Shown: piece after piece, positions 37,571 to 46,816 of the stretch
How positions within the stretch are numbered: position 1 is the stretch's first letter
How the letters are laid out: every line of letters begins with the position of its first letter
Assembly: GCA_003259005.1 (NCBI GenBank)
Contig: QLII01000001.1
Span: 8,485,001 to 8,549,000 of the forward strand
Source: Spirosoma telluris
GTDB lineage: Bacteria > Bacteroidota > Bacteroidia > Cytophagales > Spirosomataceae
Direction of reading: 5' to 3'
DNA: 64,000 nt
The notes under the pieces: model-generated
Told to the model about the DNA's origin: nothing
The model's database searches: none
Seen by the model: the letters and a program-made list of their open reading frames with translations, nothing else
Position numbers and translations under genes: made by a program

Positions 37571-37650
37571 CGAAGTTTGTCGTTTGAGATTTGACGTTCA
37601 ATGCTGCTTTCAAATGAACGTCAAACCTCAAACTACGAACCTCAAACCTG
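37571..37650. repeat. Palindromic element, GTTTGACGTT/GTTTGAG word type
   Basis: The left arm 37571-37600 (GAAGTTTGTCGTTTGAGATT and so on) pairs with 37615-37650 with few mismatches. An additional left copy of TTGACGTTTGTCGTTTGATG precedes it at ~37549. It lies between divergent aguB and the oxidoreductase gene and ends 8 bp before the latter's ATG. Confidence 0.75.
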
Positions 37651-37658
37651 AATAAGAA

Positions 37659-38755
37659 ATGTCTTCTCGTCGAACATTCCTGCAAACAACGGCGCTTACC
37701 AGTGCTGTTACTACAATTTCGCCCAGTTCCTTTGGGCGGCTACCCAACCTGCTAAAGAACGTCTTGGGGTTGCATTAGTCGGTTTAGGTTATTACAGTAC
37801 CGATTTGCTGGCTCCTGCCCTGCAAAAAACAAAAAATTGCTACCTCGCTGGTATCGTGACAGGCACACCCGAAAAAGCCGAGAAATGGAAGAAGCAGTAC
37901 AATATTCCCGATAAGAATATCTACAGCTACCAGACATTCGATCAGATTGCCAACAACCCTGATATTGACGTTGTGTATGTGGTACTACCTCCGTCTATGC
38001 ACGAAGAATACGTGGTGCGGGCGGCAAAGGCAGGTAAGCACGTCTGGTGCGAAAAACCAATGGCCGTTACGGCCAAGGAATGCCAGAATATGATTGACGC
38101 CTGTGCGAAAAATAAAGTATCACTGGCAATTGGGTATCGGCTGCAACACGAACCAAATACACAAGAGTGGGTGAAGGGATTACGTGATGGGAAAATAGGT
38201 AACATTCAGATGGTAAGTTGCTCCGCGGCTTACTACGACGCCCGAACTACGCACTGGAAACAGAAGAAAGAAATGGGTGGGGGTGTCATGTATGATATGG
38301 GTGTATACGTCTTGCAGGGCGCACGTCTAGCTACGGGAGAGGAACCCATTGCTGTTACAGCCCAGCAATACACGTCTCGCTCGGATGTCTATAAAAATGG
38401 TCTCGATGAAACGTCAATGGCCCAACTCATTTTTCCAAGTGGGGCACGGGCGGCTGTCCAGACAAGCTATGGCATGAACATGAATTATTTAAACGTCACC
38501 GGTTCAAAAGGTACGTTGATGATGGAGCCTTATTCGGCCTATAACGGCCAGAAAGGCGTCTGGAGCAATGGTGGAAAAATTGAACACCCCTATGAAGTAC
38601 CCTTTCAGCAGACAAAGCAAATGGACGACGATGCCGAAGCGATCATGAACAAGAAACCTATGCTGGCACCCGGCGAAGAGGGACTTCGTGATATTAAAAT
38701 CGTTGAAGCCATCTACCAGGCTGCCCGAACAGGCCGGGAAGTAAAAATTGTTTGA
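37659..38755 (+). CDS. Gfo/Idh/MocA family oxidoreductase with twin-arginine leader, frameshifted
   Basis: About 365 residues when one base is restored near 37730. The N-terminus MSSRRTFLQTTALTSAV is a twin-arginine leader (SRRTFLQ). The NAD(P)-binding half begins ALVGLGYYSTDLLAPALQ and contains VVLPPSMHEEYVVRAAKAGKH and CEKPMA with the conserved Lys. The C-terminal half (GGGVMYDMGVY) is the substrate domain. Such exported, cofactor-retaining oxidoreductases act on sugars, as in relatives of glucose-fructose oxidoreductase. The break separates the leader (frame of 37659) from the domain (open from 37805 or earlier). Confidence 0.83.
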
Positions 38756-38960
38756 TGATCCAGGAGGCAAATACTATAGCACAACTTTAGTACTTAGTTC
38801 GCTAATTGTCTGAGACTTGAAATTTGAAAAATAGCCTATTGACCTGTTGGTTGTTTTTCCTGTATGTTAATGCTGTTTTAGTTGTATTATATAAAGTCGG
38901 GTGGGGTGTTTGGTGGAGCGTTTGCTTTTTGCTTATTTCGCCTGTCAACCCCATCTGCCC

Positions 38961-39194
38961 ATGCAACCTGCCGATTTTACCAGCCTCCCCGCCGACCAGC
39001 AACTCGATACTTTATATTTCACCGGCGACATTCTCGCTAATCGCTACGAGGGCGACAACATCTTCCTACTCTACAACCTCCGTGATTTTTATGTAGAGCT
39101 GCGGTACGACGCCTACAATAACAAGCTCCATCAGGTAACCGCCTTTCGTGATACGGGGAAACTAGAGCCGTATTTACCGTATTTGTCGGTGTAA
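38961..39194 (+). CDS. Small conserved-looking protein of unknown function
   Basis: 77 residues from the ATG at 38961. It begins MQPADFTSLPADQQLDTLYF and contains DNIFLLYNLRDFYVELRYD and QVTAFRDTGKLEPYLPYL. The codon usage and the mix of aromatic and acidic residues look like a real small cytoplasmic protein; no domain is recognised. The 206 bp before it hold no other gene. A longer in-frame version from 38901 adds an implausible hydrophobic lead. Confidence 0.65.
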   Translation: MQPADFTSLPADQQLDTLYFTGDILANRYEGDNIFLLYNLRDFYVELRYDAYNNKLHQVTAFRDTGKLEPYLPYLSV

Positions 39195-39220
39195 GCAAGG
39201 GGTAGCCTTACTTTTCTGGT

Positions 39221-40221
39221 CTAAATCTTAAGTTTCTGTCGAACCTGTTCAAGCCATATACTTCGCCCTTCGCAAGTCCAGTGCGTATCGCTTTTGAGGT
39301 AGGGGAAGAGGGAGCGCGCTTGAAGGAATCGTAAATGTTAATGGTGGGCACAGCTAATCGTGGATTTCCCTGAATTCGCTCAACCAGGTGATTGTAGTCG
39401 CTACGGTTTGTTTCCAGAATAGTCGCTTTGTTGGGTATGATCGACATATAGACTTCATCGAAGCCTAGCTGTTGGTAGTATTTGGCTACCGCATTGACGC
39501 TGTCGACCAATGCGTTGACTTCCTGATCGCCCAGTTTCGAAAAAGACGAAACTTCATGCAGCGTAGTGTCGGTATCTAAATGCAGGAATAAATTCGTGTG
39601 ATCTTGTGATAAACTTACTTTTGTATTAGCCCGGTCAAACCAGTTAAGGGTTAATGCTGCTTTAAGTTCTTTAAACCAAAAGGCCCAATCCTGACTGAAC
39701 AGGGTCGATTCGAGCCGCTCCTCTACGTCAGTCCTGTGAAAATCTTCACTAAATCGTTGAGTCAACGATAATTTAGGAGATCCTGCCCGGATCGTGTCTT
39801 TTTCGACAACAAATTCGCTTACAGGATGAGCCAGGTGCTGACGAAAATGGCGCTCGACTGATTCAATAATTAATACATTTCGTTTGTGAGGGTCGAGTTG
39901 TATTCGCTGCTGATTCCCCCAACTTACCCGTTGAAAATGGCTTACCCGAAAATCGGACTGACTCAGGCGTTGTGGCTCCGTAAAACTGTCGCCAATCAGA
40001 TAGAGGTGGGTTGATGCCGTATCACTCGACCGATGAGACGGTGGGCAAACAGGTTGGGCCAGCTTGAATTGGGGCAAGGCTGAAAGTCGGTATAGATCCC
40101 CAAATCGGTAGTCGTCGGCGATGAGGCCAATACCATAAAGCCAGTGCGATACAGTGGAGGAAAGTCCACCTCCCCATAAAACAAGCGCAATGAATAAAAC
40201 AGTATAACGAAGAAAACGCAT
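39221..40221 (-). CDS. SGNH/AlgJ-AlgX-like exported hydrolase-fold protein, frameshifted
   Basis: About 333 residues after correction. An N-terminal membrane anchor (RYTVLFIALVLWGGGL) is followed by an SGNH-like domain with LYLIGDSFTEPQRL (block I, the Ser nucleophile) and, after restoring one base near 39320, FPYLKSDTHWTCEG, the Asp-His block shared by AlgJ/AlgX and other polysaccharide O-acetyltransferase partners. In the raw sequence the frame ends in a meaningless tail at 39208. It may O-acetylate or de-acetylate surface glycan in the periplasm, working with one of the OafA proteins. Convergent with the small gene at 38961. Confidence 0.72.
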
Positions 40222-40224
40222 CTT

Positions 40225-40375
40225 GGTAAATTGGTGGAGTGGGTGAGTGAATGGAGTTGATGCAGTTGGTGGGGTGAGTAAATTGGTGAAGTTGGTAGAG
40301 TAAGTTTAGTCATAACCATTCACTCCACTTACTTCACTAATTTACTTACTTCACCTACTCCACTCACTCCATCAC
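40225..40375. repeat. Largest palindromic element, GTGGAGT/GGTGAAGT word type
   Basis: This element is about 150 bp. The left half (40225-40305) is a run of GGTGGAGTGGGTGAGTGAATGG-like words, and the right half (40320-40375) is the pyrimidine complement with CTTCACTAATTTACTTACTTC and so on. It fills the gap between two minus-strand genes. Confidence 0.75.
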
Positions 40376-40376
40376 T

Positions 40377-43093
40377 TCACCTCAGTCGAATACTAAATAA
40401 CAGTACGGCTTGTTGAGCGCCACTTAATATATATAATTCGTTGGTACGTTCGTCGAACTGCAACGCTACCGGAAAATCACTCGGAATTGGTCGTTCACCT
40501 ATAATACGACCATTTAGGTCGTACAAGGTTGTGAAGCCACCTGACTTAACACTAATCAGATCGATACCCGCCCCAAGTCGATGATAACGGACATTGTTTC
40601 GGCCCGATTGCAACGCCCGCACATCGAACAAGCGTTTACCTCGTTGATCCAGTATAGTTACTTCGGTATCGGTGGTGCGAAGGAGCAGCCAATTGGTTTG
40701 ATCTTCATCCGGGAAAAGCCGGAACGATCCCCTCCGAATGGGTCTATATAACTGGGTTCGTTTGGCAACTAGTCCATTGGTATTTATAGAAAACAGTTGG
40801 CCTTCGTCGGCAATCGTCTGAATCAGCGATTGACCCGCCGGTAGTAAAGCCGGACCAACGAATTTTATTTCAGGCTCTTCTTCGTTCGTTCGTTCAATGC
40901 GGCTTGGGAAGTGAGGGTACTCGCTACCATTGTCGCGCCAATAATTTAGGGTACCATCGGCCTGAATTCCCAGAATATTCATGCCTGCTGGTGTAGCCAA
41001 CACTTGAAATGGAAGTTGTAGCTGACTTTTATGAGGTGCCGTCATGATGCGTATAAAAGCTCGCCGTTGACGGTCGAGTGCATAAATGTGACCGTCTTCA
41101 TGAGCAGCTAAGGCAACCAGATTTCGTTGTAAACTACCCCGAGGCCGGGCTAGATACGAAGGATCAATGCCTTTGGGGAGTGGAATGGCCTGTAGGGCTA
41201 CCTCTTTACTGATGCGTACTGGGTCAGCAATATAAAGAGTGTGGTCGGTCATGAACAGGTATTGCAATCGCCCATTGTTCAGAAAATCGACCCCTAAGGC
41301 ATTGCTGCGAATGGGGCCATCAGTGTTATTCTGGACAATCTTGTCGCCTTCGGGAGTTACCAGTACGAATTGCCCCGCATTATTCTGGGCATAAAATTGA
41401 GCCGAACTGTCGATCAAATTACCAGTCACAATGGGGGCAGCAATAAGTGGTGCGTTAAATTCTGTTTTCTTTCGCAACAGTAATTTATTAAGCACCGCCC
41501 GGCTGGCCCGGCGTGTGGTACGCCCTAGGATGACTGTCGATTGGATATTTTCATTACCATAGCTGGCCTGATACGCCATATTTTCCAGATTCGACAACGC
41601 CGTGCTACCCGTAATTGGATCAACCTGGTCGAGTAGATTTTGCCAGGCCAGCGGCCAGGTGGTTGGTACGGTTGTTTGTGTCCGGTTTAGTCGAACAAAA
41701 GCGGTAAAATTGGCAGGACGCAGTGTGGTTGAGAGTAAATCGGCCTGTCGAGGGTCTGCTGTCCAGACTGCTCCCCGCTGTAGTTGTTGCAGATAATCCT
41801 GCATGGACTCTTCACTGTTCGCAACAATGAGTGATGTACCGTGCTGCGTTATCCAGCTTTGCGAAAACCCGGAAAACAGGCTGCTGAATAAGGAGGCTGG
41901 TAGCTCGGGGACATTGAGTTGCAGGATCTTGTGCCCCAGGTATTCTTTGGGAGGACCAGGAGCCTTAGCTCCCGCTAAGTAAGCCACCTGCTGGTAGGCA
42001 TTGGCAAGTAGTTTACCATTCTGGGAGGTCAGGATAAGGACTTGCCGGAGTGCTCCACTGGGCGACTCCATCCGACAAAGTAATAAATCATTACCCAATG
42101 TCTGATACAGTGCTTTGGTGGCTGGCTCGATCTGAGAAAACCGATCGCGCAGAAAATCACTGGAAGCCGAACCCAGTAGTTTGCTCAGCGAACGACCAAA
42201 ACGGGAAGCATCGCTGATACTGATATGATAGAGGGTCGCCGTCGTTTGCGGAATGAGGTGTGGGTACTGAATTCGCTGCGGTGTTTGATCCGCAAATAGG
42301 GCCGCCACATCACGCCGGCCACCAATCTTATCAACGGCATAACCAATCAAGTGCGAACGGGAAGCGGATTGCCGAAATTGTAGATTCAACTCTTCAGGTA
42401 GAAACAGCCGTACAAGTGATCCAACATTGTTAAATAAGGATTGAAGCACTTCAGGCCGAACGGAAAGAACTGCCAAATGGTCGGCATCGACCCGGAAATC
42501 AGGTTCTTTCTGCATTAGTTTAAGCGACTGGTGCATTCGTTTCGCCACGTTCTCGATCAGAATACCCGATACGCTACCCACCAGATAACCGTCTGTCAGA
42601 ATAAATGAACCAATCGGCTCATTCATTCGGGTTACAAAGTCCAGAATTTTTTCACCGGCAAAGGTGTGGTTCAACACTCTAAACTTGCGTGGGTCAGGGT
42701 TGGTGATCCTGGTTAAAAATGCCTGATCTTTATCCGCAAGCGGGATGTAGAAAATGAACTCAAGCGTTGTTTTGGAAACAGCGTGGAGGAGTAGCGAATC
42801 GTTCGGCCCTTAACAAATTGCAGTACAGTTGCAGAATCAGCAGTTGCGTACAGGAACCTATCTAACCGCTGGCGGGCTTCATCGAAGACAGGTATCTGCC
42901 GTAACGACATTTCGGTGCGCAACGACTGCGCCGAAATGGTATCCTGTAAACGATCACTGGCCAGAATCATTAAAGCTCCTGGTGGAACTAGCGAACCAAC
43001 CGTTCGAGCCGCTGGAAAGAATTGCCGGTAAGTCCACCAGCTGAAAGCCAGCAAAAGCACTACACCGATACCAATCCAGGGAGTTCGTTTCAT
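40377..43093 (-). CDS. Large membrane-anchored protein of unknown function, frameshifted
   Basis: About 905 residues after restoring one base near 42790. An N-terminal membrane helix (WIGIGVVLLLAFSWWTY) anchors a periplasmic body. The first ~500 residues contain a domain with VGSLVPPGALMILASDRLQD, resembling DUF3352-type proteins; the last ~350 residues have repeated strands (LQYLFMTDHTLYIADP, LVALAAHEDGHIYALDR, LFDVRALQSGRN) like a beta-propeller. I do not recognise a function. It lies in the second glycan locus downstream of glf. Confidence 0.6.
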
Positions 43094-43104
43094 AGGGTGA
43101 AAAT

Positions 43105-43163
43105 AGTCAATAGTCGTAAGTCAATAGTGGTTAACAAGCACTATTGACTTACGACTATTGACT
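43105..43163. repeat. Perfect 25-bp palindromic element, AGTCAATAGT word type
   Basis: The arms 43105-43129 and 43139-43163 are exact reverse complements (25 of 25) with a 9-bp loop. Inside each arm AGTCAATAGT occurs twice. It lies between the DUF protein start at 43093 and the glf stop at 43171. Confidence 0.9.
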
Positions 43164-43170
43164 TGTAAAC

Positions 43171-44560
43171 TTATTTCCCCCACATCGCATTGGCGGTTTC
43201 GGGGAAAGGCATGGTAAGTTCAGGAACATTGGCTGCCACTCGGTTAGCCCATTCAACCCCCTGCATCAAGGAGTGATCCTGATTACTGACCTCATATTTC
43301 CAGGCACCAAAACGGCCTCTGGAGTAGATACCAAATGGCTCCAACTGGGGCAGAACGGCTTTCAAAATACTATCTCGCTCAACCGAGGGCGTTGGATATC
43401 CATAATCAAAGGCCATATGGAAGGTCGAGATCACATCGTCGGCCGATTCGATGAGCTGGTCTTCGATCAGGGCGCGAATCGTGTCGTCAATCAGGGTTTC
43501 CCGGTTAACCGGTTTGGCCGATGATTCGCTCGTTTCAGTCATTAATGACCAGTGCTGATTAATATCGGGAACGTTATTCGGGCTATAATTTGAGAATACC
43601 GTTACGCGGTAATAAGGGCTGTTGTATTCTGGGAAATACATCCAGCACATGGTTTTCAGACTTTCTTTAGGTTTGCCTTTCAGCCCTATTCCGACTACGT
43701 TGGTCGATGAGTGTTTGAGCCCCTGTGCCGTTTGGATGGTTTCCGATGAGAGCCCTTCAACACGCTGGGTAAACAGGTCGAGAGGCATCGTACTCATCAG
43801 ATACTCATAATGAATTTCTTCGCCATCGGCCAGTATGACTTTTTTCTCCGGGCCAACTACCTTCTCAACCGTAGCGTTTAGCTTCACGTACTCACGGCCA
43901 ACAAGATCGCCAACGGATTCCCAGATACCACCTGTACCACCGTTTTTTGGGAATTTAAATGTACTGTTAGGTCCCAGGAAAAGTCGTCCTGATCGAAAAT
44001 AATGTTTTTGGTAACGCGCTGTAAGTCTGTAACAGCTACGCGTTCGCCCACCCAAACGGCGTTCATATCTTCGGGTGGATACGCCCACACTTTGAAGTTG
44101 TAGGGAAACATGAATGTTTCAGCCAGTCCAGCTCCAAACGTTGCCAAAATCCACTCCCGAAAGTTAGCCGGCTTCTGATTCGTTGGGAATTTATAGTTAT
44201 GGATAATGCCTTCGAGGCATTTCCACATCGTTTCAGGAGTTAGGTATTTGATATTGTTCTGAAACGGATAAGGGACAAAGCGGTTTTCAATCCAAACCCA
44301 CGATTCACGTTGATGACTTAGCCAACCATCTTCGCCTAATGCCTTAAGCATCAGATCGTCGAAGTATTTGTAATGCGAAAACTGCACGTGGCCACCAACG
44401 TCCCAGGTAAATCCTTTGTCGTCTATAAAACTCTTGGATAACCCCCAATTCGATTTTCTTTTTCTAAAACGATGAAGTCGGTGATCCCTAATTCTTTCAG
44501 TCGGTAAGCTGCTCCAAGCCCTGTTGGACCAGAGCCAATGATAACGTACTTATAGTTCAT
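43171..44560 (-). CDS. glf: UDP-galactopyranose mutase of the eukaryotic (fungal) type, frameshifted twice
   Basis: About 463 residues after adding one G at 44442-44446 and one at 43973-43975. The FAD motif is YVIIGSGPTGLGAAYRL at residues 5-21. Then come DVGGHVQFSHYKYFDD (~54-69), VPYPFQNNIKYL, MFPYNFKVWAYP and AVWVGERVAV, followed by WGPNSTFKFPKNGGTGGIW and, near the C-terminus, YSRGRFGAWKYEVSNQDHS. These motifs agree with the UDP-galactopyranose mutases of fungi and trypanosomatids rather than with the classic bacterial Glf. The reaction converts UDP-galactopyranose to UDP-galactofuranose with reduced FAD. Another flavin oxidoreductase is possible, but the motif set is specific. The neighbours are glycosyltransferases. 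Confidence 0.82.
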
Positions 44561-44574
44561 TGTTGAGTTGTAGT

Positions 44575-44654
44575 TTTCAGTTTACGGTTTGTGGTTTACG
44601 GTTGTGGTTCCCCCGGGACTTACGCAACCGTAAACCACAAACCGTAAACTGAAA
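44575..44654. repeat. Perfect 30-bp palindromic element, GGTTTGTGGTTTACGG word type
   Basis: The arms 44575-44604 and 44625-44654 are exact reverse complements over 30 bp with a 20-bp loop containing CCCCCGGG. Each arm has two TTTACGG units. It lies between the glf start and the stop of the upstream glycosyltransferase. Confidence 0.9.
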
Positions 44655-44662
44655 CACTGTTT

Positions 44663-45423
44663 TTATGCTGCTACAGGTTCTGGTTTTTTAAGGGCTTTCA
44701 CTTTGCTGCCTAATTCGAAGCGGAACTGTGCCAGTTCTTTGAAACTTTGAATGCATACTTTCAATAGTTTCCATTTCAGAATGGAGACCGTACCGGTTAG
44801 ACGCTCTTTGTGTGTAATCGGAATATCAAACGTATTGAAGCCCGCTTTTTTTGACATAACGGCCAGAAAAATATTGGGGGCAAACGGTGTTGGAGTAGGG
44901 AGTTGTGCTAATAGTTTTTTCAGAAATGTGCCTCTGATCAACCGAAATGGAATGTTGCTGTCCATAATATAGGTTCCGTAAATGAAGGCTATGCTCCATC
45001 TAAGAATCCGGGTAATGAGCAAACGGGCCATGGCGTCATACCGCTCTTCACGATAACCCAGAATAAAAGGCGATTCATTCCGCTTCGCCCATAGCTTGCC
45101 AAAGTCGTCGGTGATGAACTGATCGTCACTATCCGTCTGGAACACATAGTCGGAATCTAGCGCAACAGCTTGCCGGTACCCATTAACGACGGCATTTCCA
45201 TGCCCACCGTTGACCTGATGAACAACCATCAGTTTGGGGTAACGACTTTTTATCTGATCCAGAATCTCACCCGTTTTGTCCGAGAGCCGTCATTAACGAC
45301 AATCAGGCGGGTATTTTCAGTAGGAAACTGACGGGTCAACAAATCGGTCCACTGTTTAACAACAGTCTCGATCACTTCTTCTTCATTGTAAGCCGGCATT
45401 ACAATTGACAGCAGGAGGCTCAT
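44663..45423 (-). CDS. Glycosyltransferase family 2, frameshifted
   Basis: About 253 residues after one added G near 45281. The GT-A fold starts LLLSIVMPAYNEEEVIETVV, and the corrected frame gives VVNDGSRDKTGEILDQ. GGHGNAVVNGYRQAVALD and FQTDSDDQF with the DxD site follow, then NIPFRLIRG. It resembles polyprenyl-phosphate mannosyl/glucosyltransferases (DPM1-like) without C-terminal membrane helices. Placed directly upstream of glf, it may use or prepare galactose units. Confidence 0.82.
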
Positions 45424-45531
45424 TCAGTGTACTTTAGGAGGTTGGCAATGCGTTCAGCACTCGCCAACAGGTTTAAAATAAGTTGGACGCATAAATAGTG
45501 CCAACCAGATTATGTATTCCTATGAATACTG

Positions 45532-45539
45532 CAAATATA
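45532..45539 (-). promoter_or_regulatory. Candidate -7 box (TATATTTG) before the 44663-45423 glycosyltransferase
   Basis: TATATTTG matches TAnnTTTG on the minus strand, 108 bp upstream of the ATG at 45423. It lies in the 199-bp gap, the largest of the second glycan locus. The gap also has GTTGGC/GCCAAC inverted words at ~45442-45462 that could form a leader hairpin. Confidence 0.4.
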
Positions 45540-45622
45540 GGAAATTGTTAACGGCTAACAGACTTAATGAAAGAGGACATTAGCAAGCGGTTCGCTTTCC
45601 AAAGAACAACCCATATTGAGAA

Positions 45623-46783
45623 TTAATACGAAAATTTGTCTTTCAGCGCATTAATTGGTTTTTCAATCAGATACCACGATACCGAAGCAACCAGGATAGT
45701 TAGCAATAAAAAATACGAAAATTGAAAAAAATAGGAGCTGCTCAGAAAGGGCATGCTGTTCGTAAGCCAACTCCAGGAACGTACGGTGAAGTGGGTCGGT
45801 TTAGTATGATAGACGTTGAAAACGAAGTTATGGTAGAGGTATAAGCCGTAGCTGATACGACCCAGGTACTGACTGACTGGATTTTCAAGCACCCATTGCA
45901 TCAGTCCGCCATAGCCTATTACCGCCCGCCCGATCAGGAAAAAACCAAACAGCGAAGCCGCCAGCCGCTCCCATACATCAGACATGATATTATGGTAGCC
46001 TCGGGGCGAGTCGATGGAAATCCAGTTATTTAACACACCAACAGCTATGAAACCTGCTAAACTTAGCCAAACCCATATAGATGATCGAAAGGTGCGCATG
46101 AATCGATCGCGCTGATACAGCCAGCCATACGCCATAATAGCGCCTAAGCCGAATGAATCCAGGCATGTGGGCGTTGAGACGTAGCCGATAAACCAGGGCA
46201 TATGGGCACGATAGAGCACATACCGCAAACCAACGCTGCCAATAATCATGAGCAGGGCAGTTAGTGGGACATACCGACGAGGGACAAAAAATAATAGGAG
46301 AGGTAAGAACAGATAGACTTGCTCTTCAACGGCCAATGACCAGAGGTGATCGACCGTTCCCATCCAGGTATGGTAAAACGCAATGTAAATGTTTGTCCCA
46401 TACAGGGCTAACCAGGCGAACTTTTGCCGAACGGGTGGCTCATTAAGTAGCGCCAGTATAATTAATGTCAGATAATAGACGGGGAAAATCCGAATGGTTC
46501 GTCGGATATAAAATGTTTTGAGGTACTTCGACAGGCCACCATTAGGTTGGTTGCTAAGCTTGTCTTTGCTGGAAAGCAGAATACGGGTTATCAGAAAACC
46601 GCTGAGTACAAAGAAGATGGTAACCCCAAGCGCCCCAAGTGCCCCTACCGGCAATTCGATGCGTTCCATTGTCCAGTGGTCGAACAACACTAAGGCAACG
46701 GCAATGAATCGGATACCATCCAATTGCCGAAGATGACTAAGCGCCTGTCGTGCGGGTGTACTTACTGGAGTGTTGGTTTGCAT
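45623..46783 (-). CDS. Acyltransferase family 3 (OafA-like O-acetyltransferase)
   Basis: 386 residues, about ten membrane segments. QLDGIRFIAVALVLFDHW, TIFFVLSGFLITRILL and DHLWSLAVEEQVYLFLPLL mirror the motifs of the 14752-15855 protein, including the C-terminal VSQYLGRISYGLYLYHNF and SWYLIEKPI. It transfers acetyl groups to a surface glycan. It is the second such enzyme in the window, serving the second locus. Confidence 0.88.
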   Translation of the reverse strand: MQTNTPVSTPARQALSHLRQLDGIRFIAVALVLFDHWTMERIELPVGALGALGVTIFFVLSGFLITRILLSSKDKLSNQPNGGLSKYLKTFYIRRTIRIFPVYYLTLIILALLNEPPVRQKFAWLALYGTNIYIAFYHTWMGTVDHLWSLAVEEQVYLFLPLLLFFVPRRYVPLTALLMIIGSVGLRYVLYRAHMPWFIGYVSTPTCLDSFGLGAIMAYGWLYQRDRFMRTFRSSIWVWLSLAGFIAVGVLNNWISIDSPRGYHNIMSDVWERLAASLFGFFLIGRAVIGYGGLMQWVLENPVSQYLGRISYGLYLYHNFVFNVYHTKPTHFTVRSWSWLTNSMPFLSSSYFFQFSYFLLLTILVASVSWYLIEKPINALKDKFSY

Positions 46784-46816
46784 GTTTTTGCTTGAATCGG
46801 ATAGTTACATCATTCC

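Noticed and set aside
38824..39096. Hydrophobic open frame upstream of and overlapping the small gene at 38961
   Set aside because: Low-complexity hydrophobic and Ser-rich translation without family features; the overlapping 77-residue frame is a better gene.
40225..40375. Tandem words could be read as a CRISPR or a variable-number tandem repeat array
   Set aside because: The words are 6-10 bp, imperfect, without spacers, and mirrored by a complementary half. No cas genes are present.
45424..45622. A small RNA gene or riboswitch in the 199-bp gap
   Set aside because: Only short inverted words (GTTGGC/GCCAAC) and a promoter-like box are visible; no known riboswitch core could be recognised.
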